64,000 nucleotides of DNA from Flavobacterium buctense (GTDB lineage Bacteria; Bacteroidota; Bacteroidia; Flavobacteriales; Flavobacteriaceae), in contig NZ_JACTAB010000001.1 of assembly GCF_014486695.1 (NCBI RefSeq), positions 558,001-622,000 of the forward strand. Reading direction: 5' to 3'. Shown piece after piece: positions 19,110 to 28,000 of this stretch (position 1 is the first letter of the stretch; each line of letters begins with the position of its first letter). A program made the position numbers and the translations under genes. The notes beneath the pieces were generated by a model that saw only the letters and a program-made list of their open reading frames with translations, was not told the DNA's origin and made no database searches.

Positions 19110-20257
19110 AACTCCCAAAATCCCTTCAAGCCAAACTCCAACAACGCCAAGCCAACAACGCCTTGCGCCAACTACCTATGGGCAAAGATTTAGTAGACTT
19201 TGCCTCCAATGATTACATCGGGTTTGCCCATAGCGAAACTATCTTTAGCCAAACCCATCAATATCTTCTTGATAATAACATCAAAACTAACGGCGCCACC
19301 GGTTCCCGATTAATTTCAGGAAACCACCATTTATACGAAGCTACCGAAAGTTTCATCGCCAACTTCCATCAAGTTGAAACCGCTTTAATTTTTAACTCAG
19401 GCTATGATGCCAATGTTGGATTTTTCAGCGCCGTACCGCAAAGAAATGATGTGATTTTATACGACGAATTGTGCCACGCGTCTATCCGTGACGGCATCCA
19501 AATGAGCCATGCTAAAGCCTATAAATTTGGGCATAATGATACTGAGGATTTGGCTCGACTACTACAAAAACTCCAAACTCCAAACTCCAAACTCCAAACT
19601 GTTTACATCATCACCGAATCCGTTTTCTCTATGGATGGCGATTGCCCTAACTTAGAAGAACTTGCTGCCTTAGCTGAAAAGTACAACGCTTATTTAGTAA
19701 TCGACGAAGCACACGCACTCGGTGTTTTCGGTGAACTAGGCGAAGGTGTTGTTCAAAGTTTAGGCCTGCAAGACAAAGTTTTCGCCCATATCATGACCTT
19801 CGGAAAAGGTTTGGGCTGTCACGGTGCAGCCATTTTAGGCAGTGCCGAATTAAAAAGCTATTTAGTCAACTTCGCCAGAAGTTTTATTTATACCACCGGT
19901 TTGTCGCCTCATAGTGTGGCTACTATTTTAGTGGCATACCAACATTTGGCAACAGAGAAGAGCGCATTACAATCGCTAAGAAACAACATCCTTTTCTTCA
20001 ACCAAGAAAAACTAAGATTAGGAGTAAAACCCATGTTCGTTTACAGTAAATCGGCCATACAATGCGCTATTATTCCGGGGAATGACAAAGTAAAAAGTAT
20101 CGCCACGCAACTCCAACAAAAAGGCTTTGACGTAAAACCCATCTTATCCCCAACCGTTCCCGAAGGACAAGAACGCTTGCGCTTTTGTTTGCACAGTTAC
20201 AATTCCGAAAAAGAAATCTCAAATGTCTTGGAATTGTTAGCTACTTTTGTGTTTTAA
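19106..20257 (+). CDS. bioF: 8-amino-7-oxononanoate synthase-like PLP enzyme
   Basis: A 383-residue alpha-oxoamine synthase that condenses pimeloyl thioester and alanine in biotin synthesis. Seen: DFASNDYIGFAH, GATGSRLISGNH, the VIDEAHALGVFG aspartate region, and TFGKGLGCHGAAILG carrying the PLP lysine. The other operon members (bioD, bioA) support BioF over the related Kbl. Four tandem CTCCAAA heptamers lie inside the gene (19571-19598, residues 156-165, LQTPNSKLQT), in a region where the family has no conserved motif. The start overlaps the preceding gene by four bases. Confidence 0.92.
   Translation: MKLPKSLQAKLQQRQANNALRQLPMGKDLVDFASNDYIGFAHSETIFSQTHQYLLDNNIKTNGATGSRLISGNHHLYEATESFIANFHQVETALIFNSGYDANVGFFSAVPQRNDVILYDELCHASIRDGIQMSHAKAYKFGHNDTEDLARLLQKLQTPNSKLQTVYIITESVFSMDGDCPNLEELAALAEKYNAYLVIDEAHALGVFGELGEGVVQSLGLQDKVFAHIMTFGKGLGCHGAAILGSAELKSYLVNFARSFIYTTGLSPHSVATILVAYQHLATEKSALQSLRNNILFFNQEKLRLGVKPMFVYSKSAIQCAIIPGNDKVKSIATQLQQKGFDVKPILSPTVPEGQERLRFCLHSYNSEKEISNVLELLATFVF
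19571..19598 (+). repeat. Four CTCCAAA heptamers inside bioF
   Basis: Perfect tandem repeats (CTCCAAA)x4 followed by CT. Because the unit is 7 nt, gain or loss of one copy shifts the bioF frame. Confidence 0.9.
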
Positions 20258-20259
20258 TT

Positions 20260-20670
20260 ATGGAAGAAGAACAGTTTCAATTACTCCGAAGATTTCAATA
20301 TTCAAGTGAAGCCCTGATTTACCAAGGAAAATTGGAAAGTATGGGTGTTGAAGTGTTTTTACGTGACAATCATATGGTTGACACAAATCCGCTATACAGC
20401 AATGCAGTAGGCGGTGTGAAATTATATGTAAAAACGGAAGACATTGATAAAGCCAATGAAATTTTAGAGGAGATAAGCCCATATTCTGTAGACGATGACC
20501 ATCAACCCATTCAATGCCCAATTTGTGGTAGTGAACAAATTGATATGATGACCTCAATCAAGGGATGGAAGTCATTTTTATACTTTATTATTTTGTTCTT
20601 TCTATTCTTGTTTCCTTTCAAAGCAAGGCACAAATACAAATGTGAAGTTTGTAAACACGAATTCAATTAA
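20260..20670 (+). CDS. DUF2007-like protein with zinc ribbon and one membrane segment
   Basis: A 136-residue protein. Residues about 5-72 resemble DUF2007 (putative signal-transducing domain): FQYSSEALIYQGKLESMGVEVFLRDNHMV and GVKLYVKTEDIDKANEIL. Two CxxC pairs follow (CPICG and CEVCKHEF), separated by a strongly hydrophobic stretch (FLYFIILFFLFLFPF). This suggests a membrane-linked zinc ribbon. Start ATG 20260 lies two bases after the bioF stop; the stop is four bases before bioD, so it is firmly inside the biotin operon. The function is unknown. Confidence 0.8.
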   Translation: MEEEQFQLLRRFQYSSEALIYQGKLESMGVEVFLRDNHMVDTNPLYSNAVGGVKLYVKTEDIDKANEILEEISPYSVDDDHQPIQCPICGSEQIDMMTSIKGWKSFLYFIILFFLFLFPFKARHKYKCEVCKHEFN

Positions 20671-20674
20671 TACC

Positions 20675-21292
20675 ATGAAACTATTCATCACAGGAATCGG
20701 TACCGATGTAGGCAAAACTGTAGCGTCAGCCATAGTAACCGAAGCCTTAGAAGCCGATTATTGGAAACCCATACAAGCAGGTGATTTAGACCATTCCGAT
20801 AGTCATAAAGTCAGAGCATTGGTGGCCAATGCCAAATCCGTTTTTCACCCGAATGCTTATGCACTCAATACTCCGGCAAGTCCACATTTGGCCGCAGCCA
20901 AAGACGGTGTGCGCATTGATATCAATAAAATTGTCGAAACAAAAGTAGAAAACCATCTAGTCATCGAAGGCGCAGGCGGAATTCTAGTGCCTCTGAATGA
21001 AACAGAATGTGTCGTCGATTTAATCCAAAAAGACCATAAAGTAATCGTCGTTTCCCGACATTATCTCGGCAGTATCAATCACACTTTACTAACCCTCGAA
21101 GCACTCCAAAACCGAAAAATAAAAGTGGCCGGAATCATTTTTTCAGGCGATGAAAACAAAGCCACCGAAGAAATTATTTTAAATAAAACAGGCGTCAAGT
21201 TTATCGGTAGAATTGATAACGAACCGTATTTCGATGCGAATGTGATTGCTTATTACGCGGATAAGTTTCGGGAGAATCTTTTAAAATTATAA
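20675..21292 (+). CDS. bioD: Dethiobiotin synthase
   Basis: A 205-residue P-loop enzyme that closes the ureido ring of dethiobiotin using CO2 and ATP. The N-terminus MKLFITGIGTDVGKTVAS carries the family P-loop; YWKPIQAG and EGAGGILVPLNE are further family motifs. ATG 20675 was chosen because an in-frame ATG 33 bp upstream lies inside the previous gene. Spacing is 4 bp from the DUF2007-like gene and 3 bp to bioA. Confidence 0.96.
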   Translation: MKLFITGIGTDVGKTVASAIVTEALEADYWKPIQAGDLDHSDSHKVRALVANAKSVFHPNAYALNTPASPHLAAAKDGVRIDINKIVETKVENHLVIEGAGGILVPLNETECVVDLIQKDHKVIVVSRHYLGSINHTLLTLEALQNRKIKVAGIIFSGDENKATEEIILNKTGVKFIGRIDNEPYFDANVIAYYADKFRENLLKL

Positions 21293-21295
21293 TTC

Positions 21296-22567
21296 ATGAA
21301 TCTTTCAGAAAAAGACCAATTATACAACTGGCATCCTTATACCCAACACAAAACTACCGGCTTGTTGCCCGCTATTGTTAAAGGCGAAGGTGCTTTGCTT
21401 TGGGACGACAACGGCAAAGAATTTATCGATGCGATTGCGTCTTGGTGGGTCAATCCGTTTGGGCATTCCAACAAAGTGATTGCCGAGGCGATTTATACGC
21501 AGTTAACGACCTTAGAACACGTTTTATTCGGAGGTTTTACACACAACAAAGCAGTGGAATTGTCCGAGAAACTGCTTTCTATTTTACCGGCCAACCAAAA
21601 GAAAATCTTTTATTCCGATAATGGCTCGACCGCAGTGGAAGTCGCTTTGAAAGGCACCTTACAATACTTTTACAACCAAGGCGCAACACGAACCAAAGTG
21701 ATCGCTTTTGAAGACGCGTTTCACGGCGATACCTTTGGCGCCATGGCAGCCAGTGGCATCACTTTTTATACGGAAGCGTTTCAAGGGTCGATGTTGGAAG
21801 TCGCGCGCATTCCGGTGCCAACTAGTGGCAATGAAGACCGCAGTTTGAAAATCTTGCAAGATTTGGTAGTTACCCATGAATACGCGGCATTCATTTTTGA
21901 ACCTTTAGTACAAGGCGCCGCCGGAATGGTGATGTATGAGGCCGAAGTCTTAGATAAAATGATTGCCCTTTGCCAACAACACCAAGTCTTCACTATAGCC
22001 GATGAAGTCATGACGGGTTTCGGGAAAACCGGTAAAACGTTTGCCTCGGATTATTTGGTCAATAAACCCGATATTCTATGTTTGTCAAAAGCCTTAACCG
22101 GCGGAACCATTCCGATGGCAATCACCACTTTCACCCAAGAAATCTTCGACGGTTTTTATAATGACGATGTCAATAAAGCGCTTTTCCACGGGCATACTTT
22201 TACCGCCAATCCCACAGGTTGTGCAGCCGCTTTGGCGAGTATCGGTTTGTTGGAAACGGCCGAAATGCAAAACAATATTTCAAGAATTAATGCCCAACAT
22301 TTGGCTTTCGCCCAAAAAATGAAAAGCCATCCTAAAGTCAAAACCACTCGTGTACTCGGCGTCATTTTCGCCTTAGAAATCAAAACCGACGGTGCCGAAA
22401 GTTACTACGGTTCGATGCGAATGAAACTCTATAATTTCTTTATCAAACACGGGGTGATTTTACGTCCGGTCGGCAATATCGTTTACATCTTGCCACCGTA
22501 TATTATTTCAAACGAACAACTGGAAAAGGTTTATGGTATTGTTGAAGACGCAGTGGAGATGGTTTAA
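21296..22567 (+). CDS. bioA: Adenosylmethionine-8-amino-7-oxononanoate aminotransferase
   Basis: A 423-residue class III PLP aminotransferase that converts KAPA to DAPA with SAM as amino donor. Seen: WHPYTQHKT, the substrate-pocket segment SWWVNPFGHSN, FYSDNGSTAVEVALK, IADEVMTGFGKTGK and LSKALTGGTIPMA with the PLP lysine. Last gene of the tight biotin cluster; 152 bp separate it from the ketosynthase gene downstream. Confidence 0.96.
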   Translation: MNLSEKDQLYNWHPYTQHKTTGLLPAIVKGEGALLWDDNGKEFIDAIASWWVNPFGHSNKVIAEAIYTQLTTLEHVLFGGFTHNKAVELSEKLLSILPANQKKIFYSDNGSTAVEVALKGTLQYFYNQGATRTKVIAFEDAFHGDTFGAMAASGITFYTEAFQGSMLEVARIPVPTSGNEDRSLKILQDLVVTHEYAAFIFEPLVQGAAGMVMYEAEVLDKMIALCQQHQVFTIADEVMTGFGKTGKTFASDYLVNKPDILCLSKALTGGTIPMAITTFTQEIFDGFYNDDVNKALFHGHTFTANPTGCAAALASIGLLETAEMQNNISRINAQHLAFAQKMKSHPKVKTTRVLGVIFALEIKTDGAESYYGSMRMKLYNFFIKHGVILRPVGNIVYILPPYIISNEQLEKVYGIVEDAVEMV

Positions 22568-22574
22568 AATTTTG

Positions 22575-22653
22575 CCACAGATTACACGGATTAAACAGAT
22601 TTTCACGGATTTTTTTATCTGTGTTTATCCGTAGTATCTGTCTGATCTGTGTT
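22575..22653. repeat. Dispersed CACGGATT/ATCTGTG-type repeat
   Basis: CCACAGATTACACGGATTAAACAG... and ...ATCTGTGTTTATCCGTAGTATCTG... form an imperfect inverted repeat between bioA and the ketosynthase gene. Degenerate pieces of the same wording (CACGGATTTTCATCTGTGTT) recur at 24652-24671. Confidence 0.65.
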
Positions 22654-22694
22654 CTTAAATTTTGAGAATAGGCTAGACTTTTTCAAAGAATAAC

Positions 22695-22702
22695 TACCTT
22701 TG
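22695..22702 (+). promoter_or_regulatory. Candidate -7 box of the ketosynthase gene
   Basis: TACCTTTG matches TAnnTTTG and lies 17 bp before the ATG at 22720. No TTG occurs at the usual -33 distance. Confidence 0.4.
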
Positions 22703-22719
22703 CCGCACAATACACCACC

Positions 22720-23880
22720 ATGTTGAACACCAAAATTGCCATTACTTCTCTTGCCTCGATTTCGCCTTTGGGAAAAACACCTGAAGCGATTTGGGCCAAT
22801 TATCTTTCCCCAAAAACTTTAATTTCGACCGCAACATTCAATGGGAAAGATCAATTTGTGGCAACTATTCCGGCAGACATCAGAAAGGAAATGGACGCTT
22901 TGCGCAAAGAAGACATCAAATACAAAGCCTTAGACGAAACGGTTTTGTTGGCTATATTGGCCTCCCGCCAAGCGATTGCCGATGCGGGTTGGCAACAAGG
23001 TGACGACTTCGGGATTAACATTGGTTCGTCTCGCGGTGCCACGCAATTGTTTGAGAAATACCACCAAGAATTTATCGAAACCGGAAAGACCGCAACTTTA
23101 ACTTCGCCAACCACTACTTTAGGGAATATCTCTTCGTGGGTGGCGCATGATTTAAAAAGTGCCGGACCCGAAATCTCCCATTCCATAACCTGTTCTACCG
23201 CTTTGCATGCGGTGTTGAATGCCGTGGCTTGGCTGCAATCGGGCTTGGCGACTAAGTTTTTAGTAGGCGGCAGTGAAGCGCCTTTGACCGCTTTTACGTT
23301 GGCACAAATGCAAGCGTTGAAGATTTATGCCAATGAAGAACGGGAATGGCCCTGCAGAGCCTTCGACTTTACCAAAACCAAAAATTCCATGGTGCTGGGC
23401 GAAGCCGCTTCAGTAGCTTGTTTAGAATTAGGCGAAAGCCAAAATGCCTTAGGCTACATTACCGGTATCGGCTATGCTACAGACGATTTACAACACAACA
23501 TCTCCATCTCAGAAGACGCCAAATGCTTTCAAAAATCGATGACGATGGCGCTGCAAAATACCGAATTAGACGAAGTTGATGCGATTGTGATGCACGCACC
23601 GGGAACGCTAAAAGGCGACACTTCCGAATACAAAGCCATCCAAAAAGTCTTCGGGGAAAACTTACCGATGCTCACCACCAACAAATGGAAAATAGGCCAC
23701 ACTTTCGGTGCCTCAGGCATGTTGAATATCGAATTGGCTTTACTCATGCTGCAACACCAAACGTTTATCGGAATTCCGTATATAGAAGAACCTAATCCGC
23801 GCAAAACGATACGAAAAGTATTGATTAATGCGGTTGGTTTCGGAGGGAATGCGGTGAGTGTGTTGGTTTCAAAAGAGTAG
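22720..23880 (+). CDS. Stand-alone beta-ketoacyl synthase
   Basis: A 386-residue ketosynthase of the thiolase fold. The full condensing triad is visible: Cys158 (HSITCSTALHAVLN), His292 (VMHAPGTLKGD) and His327 (KIGHTFGASGMLN). It resembles FabB/FabF-like enzymes but diverges from the housekeeping KAS II. It sits downstream of bioA with its own likely promoter. A role in making the pimeloyl precursor or an aryl-polyene-like lipid is conceivable, but neither is shown here. Confidence 0.85.
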   Translation: MLNTKIAITSLASISPLGKTPEAIWANYLSPKTLISTATFNGKDQFVATIPADIRKEMDALRKEDIKYKALDETVLLAILASRQAIADAGWQQGDDFGINIGSSRGATQLFEKYHQEFIETGKTATLTSPTTTLGNISSWVAHDLKSAGPEISHSITCSTALHAVLNAVAWLQSGLATKFLVGGSEAPLTAFTLAQMQALKIYANEEREWPCRAFDFTKTKNSMVLGEAASVACLELGESQNALGYITGIGYATDDLQHNISISEDAKCFQKSMTMALQNTELDEVDAIVMHAPGTLKGDTSEYKAIQKVFGENLPMLTTNKWKIGHTFGASGMLNIELALLMLQHQTFIGIPYIEEPNPRKTIRKVLINAVGFGGNAVSVLVSKE

Positions 23881-23881
23881 C

Positions 23882-24000
23882 CCTTCGACAAGCTCAGGGT
23901 GACAAAGTGCTGACGATTGGATTTAGTGTAAGATATGCAATTTGTCTTCTTTTACGAATAAAAAATTGATTATACAGTTTTCAGTCTGAGCCTGTCGAAG
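23882..24000. repeat. Facing inverted copies of the CTTCGACAAGCTCAG repeat between convergent genes
   Basis: CCTTCGACAAGCTCAGGGTGAC begins one base after the ketosynthase stop. An inverted, diverged copy (complement of CTTCGACAGGCTCAGACTGA) lies at 23981-24000 and encodes the last residues and stop codon of recX. About 76 bp separate the arms. I recall this motif as a common dispersed repeat in Bacteroidota genomes. Confidence 0.75.
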
Positions 24001-24463
24001 ACCCAAACTCTTTCATTTTCTCGTAAACGAGATGACTTTCCCAACCTCTTCGCAATAAATAATCACAAAACTTCTTGTTCTTTTTTTGACCTTTTCTTTC
24101 GGTTAGACTGTGCCAATGGCGTTCGGCTAATTGGTGGAAAGTTTCCTGGTATTGTTCCTCCGTAATTTCAGTTAGAGCCGCTTTGATGTTGGGCGCCGAG
24201 ATTTGTCGGGCTTTGAGTTCGTTGACAATTCTGATTTTACCCCAAGATTTAATACGGTGTTTGCCACGGGTAAAACTTCGGGCGAAGCGCTCTTCGTTGA
24301 GAAAATTGTGTTGGAGTAAGTGCACGACTATCGTATCAATCTCCTCACTTTTAAGGCCCAATTGGTACAACTTATCCACCACTTCCCGGTGACAACGCTC
24401 TTGGTAGGAACAGTAATATTCCAATTTAAGGGTAGCTTCGGATAATGTTGGTTTTTCGGTCAT
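23981..24463 (-). CDS. recX: Regulatory protein RecX
   Basis: A 160-residue helical protein of the RecX family, which limits RecA filament growth. Seen: LEYYCSYQERCHREVVDKL, RFARSFTRGKHRIKSWGKIRIVNELKAR, and a third helical repeat ending GWESHLVYEKMKEFG. ATG 24463 (MTEKPTLS) is chosen over a TTG nine bases upstream. The final residues (SSTGSD) and TGA are encoded by a copy of a dispersed repeat. A strong palindrome lies 64-113 bp upstream of the start. Confidence 0.9.
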   Translation of the reverse strand: MTEKPTLSEATLKLEYYCSYQERCHREVVDKLYQLGLKSEEIDTIVVHLLQHNFLNEERFARSFTRGKHRIKSWGKIRIVNELKARQISAPNIKAALTEITEEQYQETFHQLAERHWHSLTERKGQKKNKKFCDYLLRRGWESHLVYEKMKEFGSSTGSD

Positions 24464-24526
24464 GGTTAGCAATGATGAGTGTAAAAGTAGTGAATTTTAG
24501 GGATAAGGGAAAAGGGATAAGGGGAT

Positions 24527-24576
24527 GTAACAAAAAAATATGTAACAAGATAAATTGTTACACATTTTTTTGTTAC
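24527..24576. promoter_or_regulatory. Near-perfect 22-bp palindrome upstream of recX
   Basis: Arms at 24527-24548 and 24555-24576 match at 21 of 22 positions around the 6-bp spacer GATAAA. The inner part is TGTAACAA-N6-TTGTTACA, the layout of an operator for a dimeric regulator; alternatively it forms a hairpin in the recX leader. Confidence 0.6.
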
Positions 24577-24960
24577 ACTCCCAATTCCCGAGGGTTCAGT
24601 GCTCTTAGCGGTTATTTTTTTACTACAGAAGCAACTGAAGGTCGAGATTTTCACGGATTTTCATCTGTGTTCCAATGCGCTAGCCTTAATGAAAGCCTCA
24701 ATTGTCTTAACTTCTTACTGTTTAATTACTCTGTGAATCTCTTTTTTACTCCGTGAATCTCTGTGTAACTTAATTAACCGTAAAGGCCACAAAGTTTTCG
24801 TGCGCTTAGTGGTTAAACTTGCTACTGTGACTGCGGCTGTCACTGCGACTGCGACCAAACACTGACCACTAAAAACCGCCTAATGCTTTAAAACAGAAAA
24901 CAATACCGAATAGTGTTCAAAAATATGTTAATTACTTAATAATTTCTTAAGGTAAACTAC

Positions 24961-24990
24961 TTGTTTTTTAGTAATTTAGATGTAGTTTTG
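24961..24990 (+). promoter_or_regulatory. Bacteroidota-type promoter of the giant T9SS protein
   Basis: TTG at 24961-24963, 19-bp spacer, TAGTTTTG at 24983-24990; 86 bp before the ATG at 25077. Confidence 0.75.
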
Positions 24991-25076
24991 CAGGCCCTTT
25001 TTTCTATCTCAATGACCTTGACGTTTTTTGTGCGTCAAAATCAGACGGATGACTATGAAACATTTGATAAAAATTT

Positions 25077-28000
25077 ATGAAATTTAGATTATTACTCGTT
25101 GCCGTATTTGTTTTTGTTTTGAACTCAGTTAGTTCTTATGGGCAATTATTACAATGGAATACTTTTGGAAATACAGGAACTGAAACCACAGAACCTAGTG
25201 TAGCTAATGATGCTAATGTAGCTGCTGCTAATTTAACTTTTGGTGCTGGAGTAACCGCAGCCGCTAATGGAAACCGTTTTGGAGGAAATAATTGGTTTGA
25301 CACAGGAGATTCAGCAACCCCTACTTTGGCGGAATCAATTTCAGGAAATGATTACATTCAATTTACGGTAACGCCTAATTCCGGTTTTTCTTTTACACCT
25401 ACTTCCTTTGTTTTTACCTGGGATAGATCGGCAAGCGGTCCAAGTAGCGTAACATTACGTTCATCAGTTGATGGCTATGCAAGTGATTTAGGTACTGTTA
25501 CAGGTATTGTTGGTAGTGCATTTGCCTCAAATACTATTACCATTTCCGGCCTAACTAATATTACAACAGCCACTACATTCAGACTTTATGGTTATGGAAC
25601 CGCAGGAGCACTAGCTGGAGGAACAGGGGGTTTTGATCAAAATGTTGTATCTCCAGGTGTTGTAAACGTAGTCTTAAACGGCACCACCGCTTCTACTGGA
25701 CCTTGTAGTGATCCGGCGAATTCGGATACGGCTTTAGTGGTTACCAACAGAACGGTTAACGGTCTTGATATTGCTTGGACGGAGTCGGTTTCGGCTACCG
25801 GTTCTTTGGTTGTGATAAGACCAACGGCCTCAGCCGCTGCGTTACCAACAGACAATACCGCTTACACTGCAAGTACCGCTTGGGCTAGTGCCGCACAAAT
25901 CAATACCAACAATAGGGTAATGTATAACGGCTTAGGTTCTTCAGTTACCGGGATTACAGGTTTAACCGCGGGCACCCAATATACCATAACGGTTTATGCC
26001 TATAACACCGGGTCGGGCTCAACCATTTGTTACCGAGAGTTGACGCCTTTGACCACTACTTTTTATACGTTGGCTACGGAACCTACGGGACATCCGGCTT
26101 CGTTTACCTGTTCGGGTCCCGGTTTAAATCAACTAACATTAACTTATCCTGCTGCTAGCACAGTTGCCGGTTCAGGGTATGTTATTTTATATCGTGCGGG
26201 TGCAGCGTCAACCGGTCTTCCGGTCGATGGAACGTTTTATACCGCTGGTTCTTTAATTGGCGACTCAACCGTTTACAGTTATGTTACTGCCGGAAGTACA
26301 ACTACAACAGTAACCGGTCTAACTCCGGGAACCACATATCATTTTTTATTGGTGCCTTATTCTATTGCAAGTGCTGCCAATGCTACTCTGAATTACAGAA
26401 CGGCAGCAACCATTAGAACGACCAATTGTACCACACTATCTCTCAGTGCCGCATCCGATATAGTAGAAGTAGCGAGTTCAGAAGCCGTTATTATACCAAG
26501 TACCACAAACAGCGTTGCGATTGCTGCGGTAACCGATGGGATTCAAGTATGGCAAATTACCGTAAGAGACGGTGGCGGTGTAGCCGATTCGGATTCGAAT
26601 CCAACGATACTAAATGCGTTTACCATTGCGCAAGCGGCGGGGAATGCTGTGGCTTCCTGGTCAGACGCTATTTTTTCTGTAGGCTTATTTGATGGGTCGA
26701 CTTTTATTGCCAATGGGGTGGTAAGTGCCAACCAAATTGTCTTTAGTGGGTTAACCGTTTCGGTAGCCGATAATACGTCAAAAACATTGTCGCTAAGATT
26801 GTCACTCAACTGTCCGTTAGGTGCAGGCGCTATTGACGGGGACGATTTTGGGTTTTCTATAACCAATGCCAATACTACCTTTTCGCCAACAGGTTCCGGA
26901 AAGGCAGCTTTCCTGGCGGCCACTTCGGCTAATGGCAGTAATGTGATTAGTGTGGTGGCTACTAAGTTGGTGTTCTTTACCCAACCTATAACTACAGGAA
27001 TAGACCTCGCCATGTTGCCGGTTGTAGTTAGGGCTTATGATGCGTGTAATAATTTAGATATTAATTTTACCGGAACCGTTTCTTTAACCAGTACCGGAAC
27101 GATGACTGCCGTTACTCCGGTAGCTGCAGTGGGAGGGATTGCCACATTCTCGGGCATAGTGCATACGGTTTTGGGGACTAATTTAACGTTAACGGCTTCT
27201 TCCACTGTTACGCCAATAGTCAGTACAAATTTCAACATAGTAGATGTTACGGTTTTCAATACCGGTGAGTTGCTATTCGTGGGGTATGACGGACAAGAAA
27301 ATGGTTCCGGAGCAAGTGATGAATATTTAATTGCCACTATGGTGGATATCAAACCGGGCACACAGTTTTCTATCGTAAACTCGCGTTACGAAGCGGGTGC
27401 GGCGGCCAACGTGAGAACCGACAAATGGGGCGGCGGCGGCGATATTGCTTCTGAAGCACCTTACACCACATTAATAACATACAACGGAGCTACCGATATT
27501 CCGGCGGGTTCTGTATTAGTAATCATTACCGATAATTCTGCCAATTGGTTCGGCAGTATTGACGTAATTACCGGAACTACCACTACTTCAAGAACAGCAG
27601 ATTTTACCGGTTCCTTGGTTTTTGGAACTACTTTTAATCCTAATATTTCTACTTCCGGTTCCGATCAGCTGTATTTAATTCAGGGAGGTTTTGTTTCTGA
27701 TGGCAGCATTGATGCTAACGAAGCCAATTATATCCTTTCAGGCCGATTGCTTCATGGTTTGACCAACAGAGCGGCTTGGGTTCCTTTAACCAATGCTTGT
27801 AACGGAGATGCCACCGGTGGAAACACCAGAGAATCGAGATTGCCGGCGCCTTTAACTTGTTTCAATGTAGAAAGTATTTCGGGGTCAGGAATTAGTGGTT
27901 ATTATGAAAACGATAAAGAACACGGTTTGGCTTCTATCCGCCAAATCATAACCGCCGTGGGGAATGTTCCTGCTAATTGGACCTTAGGCACCGGAAGATA

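Larger units (their letters stand above)
24464..25076. other. 613-bp gene-free, repeat-rich region upstream of recX and of the giant surface protein
   Basis: No convincing gene on either strand. It holds the 24527-24576 palindrome, degenerate dispersed-repeat pieces (CACGGATTTTCATCTGTG near 24652, TCTGTGAATCTC near 24722, GGCCACAAAGTTTTCGTGCGC near 24786, and CTGCGACTGCGAC near 24844), and the promoter at 24961-24990. Confidence 0.75.
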
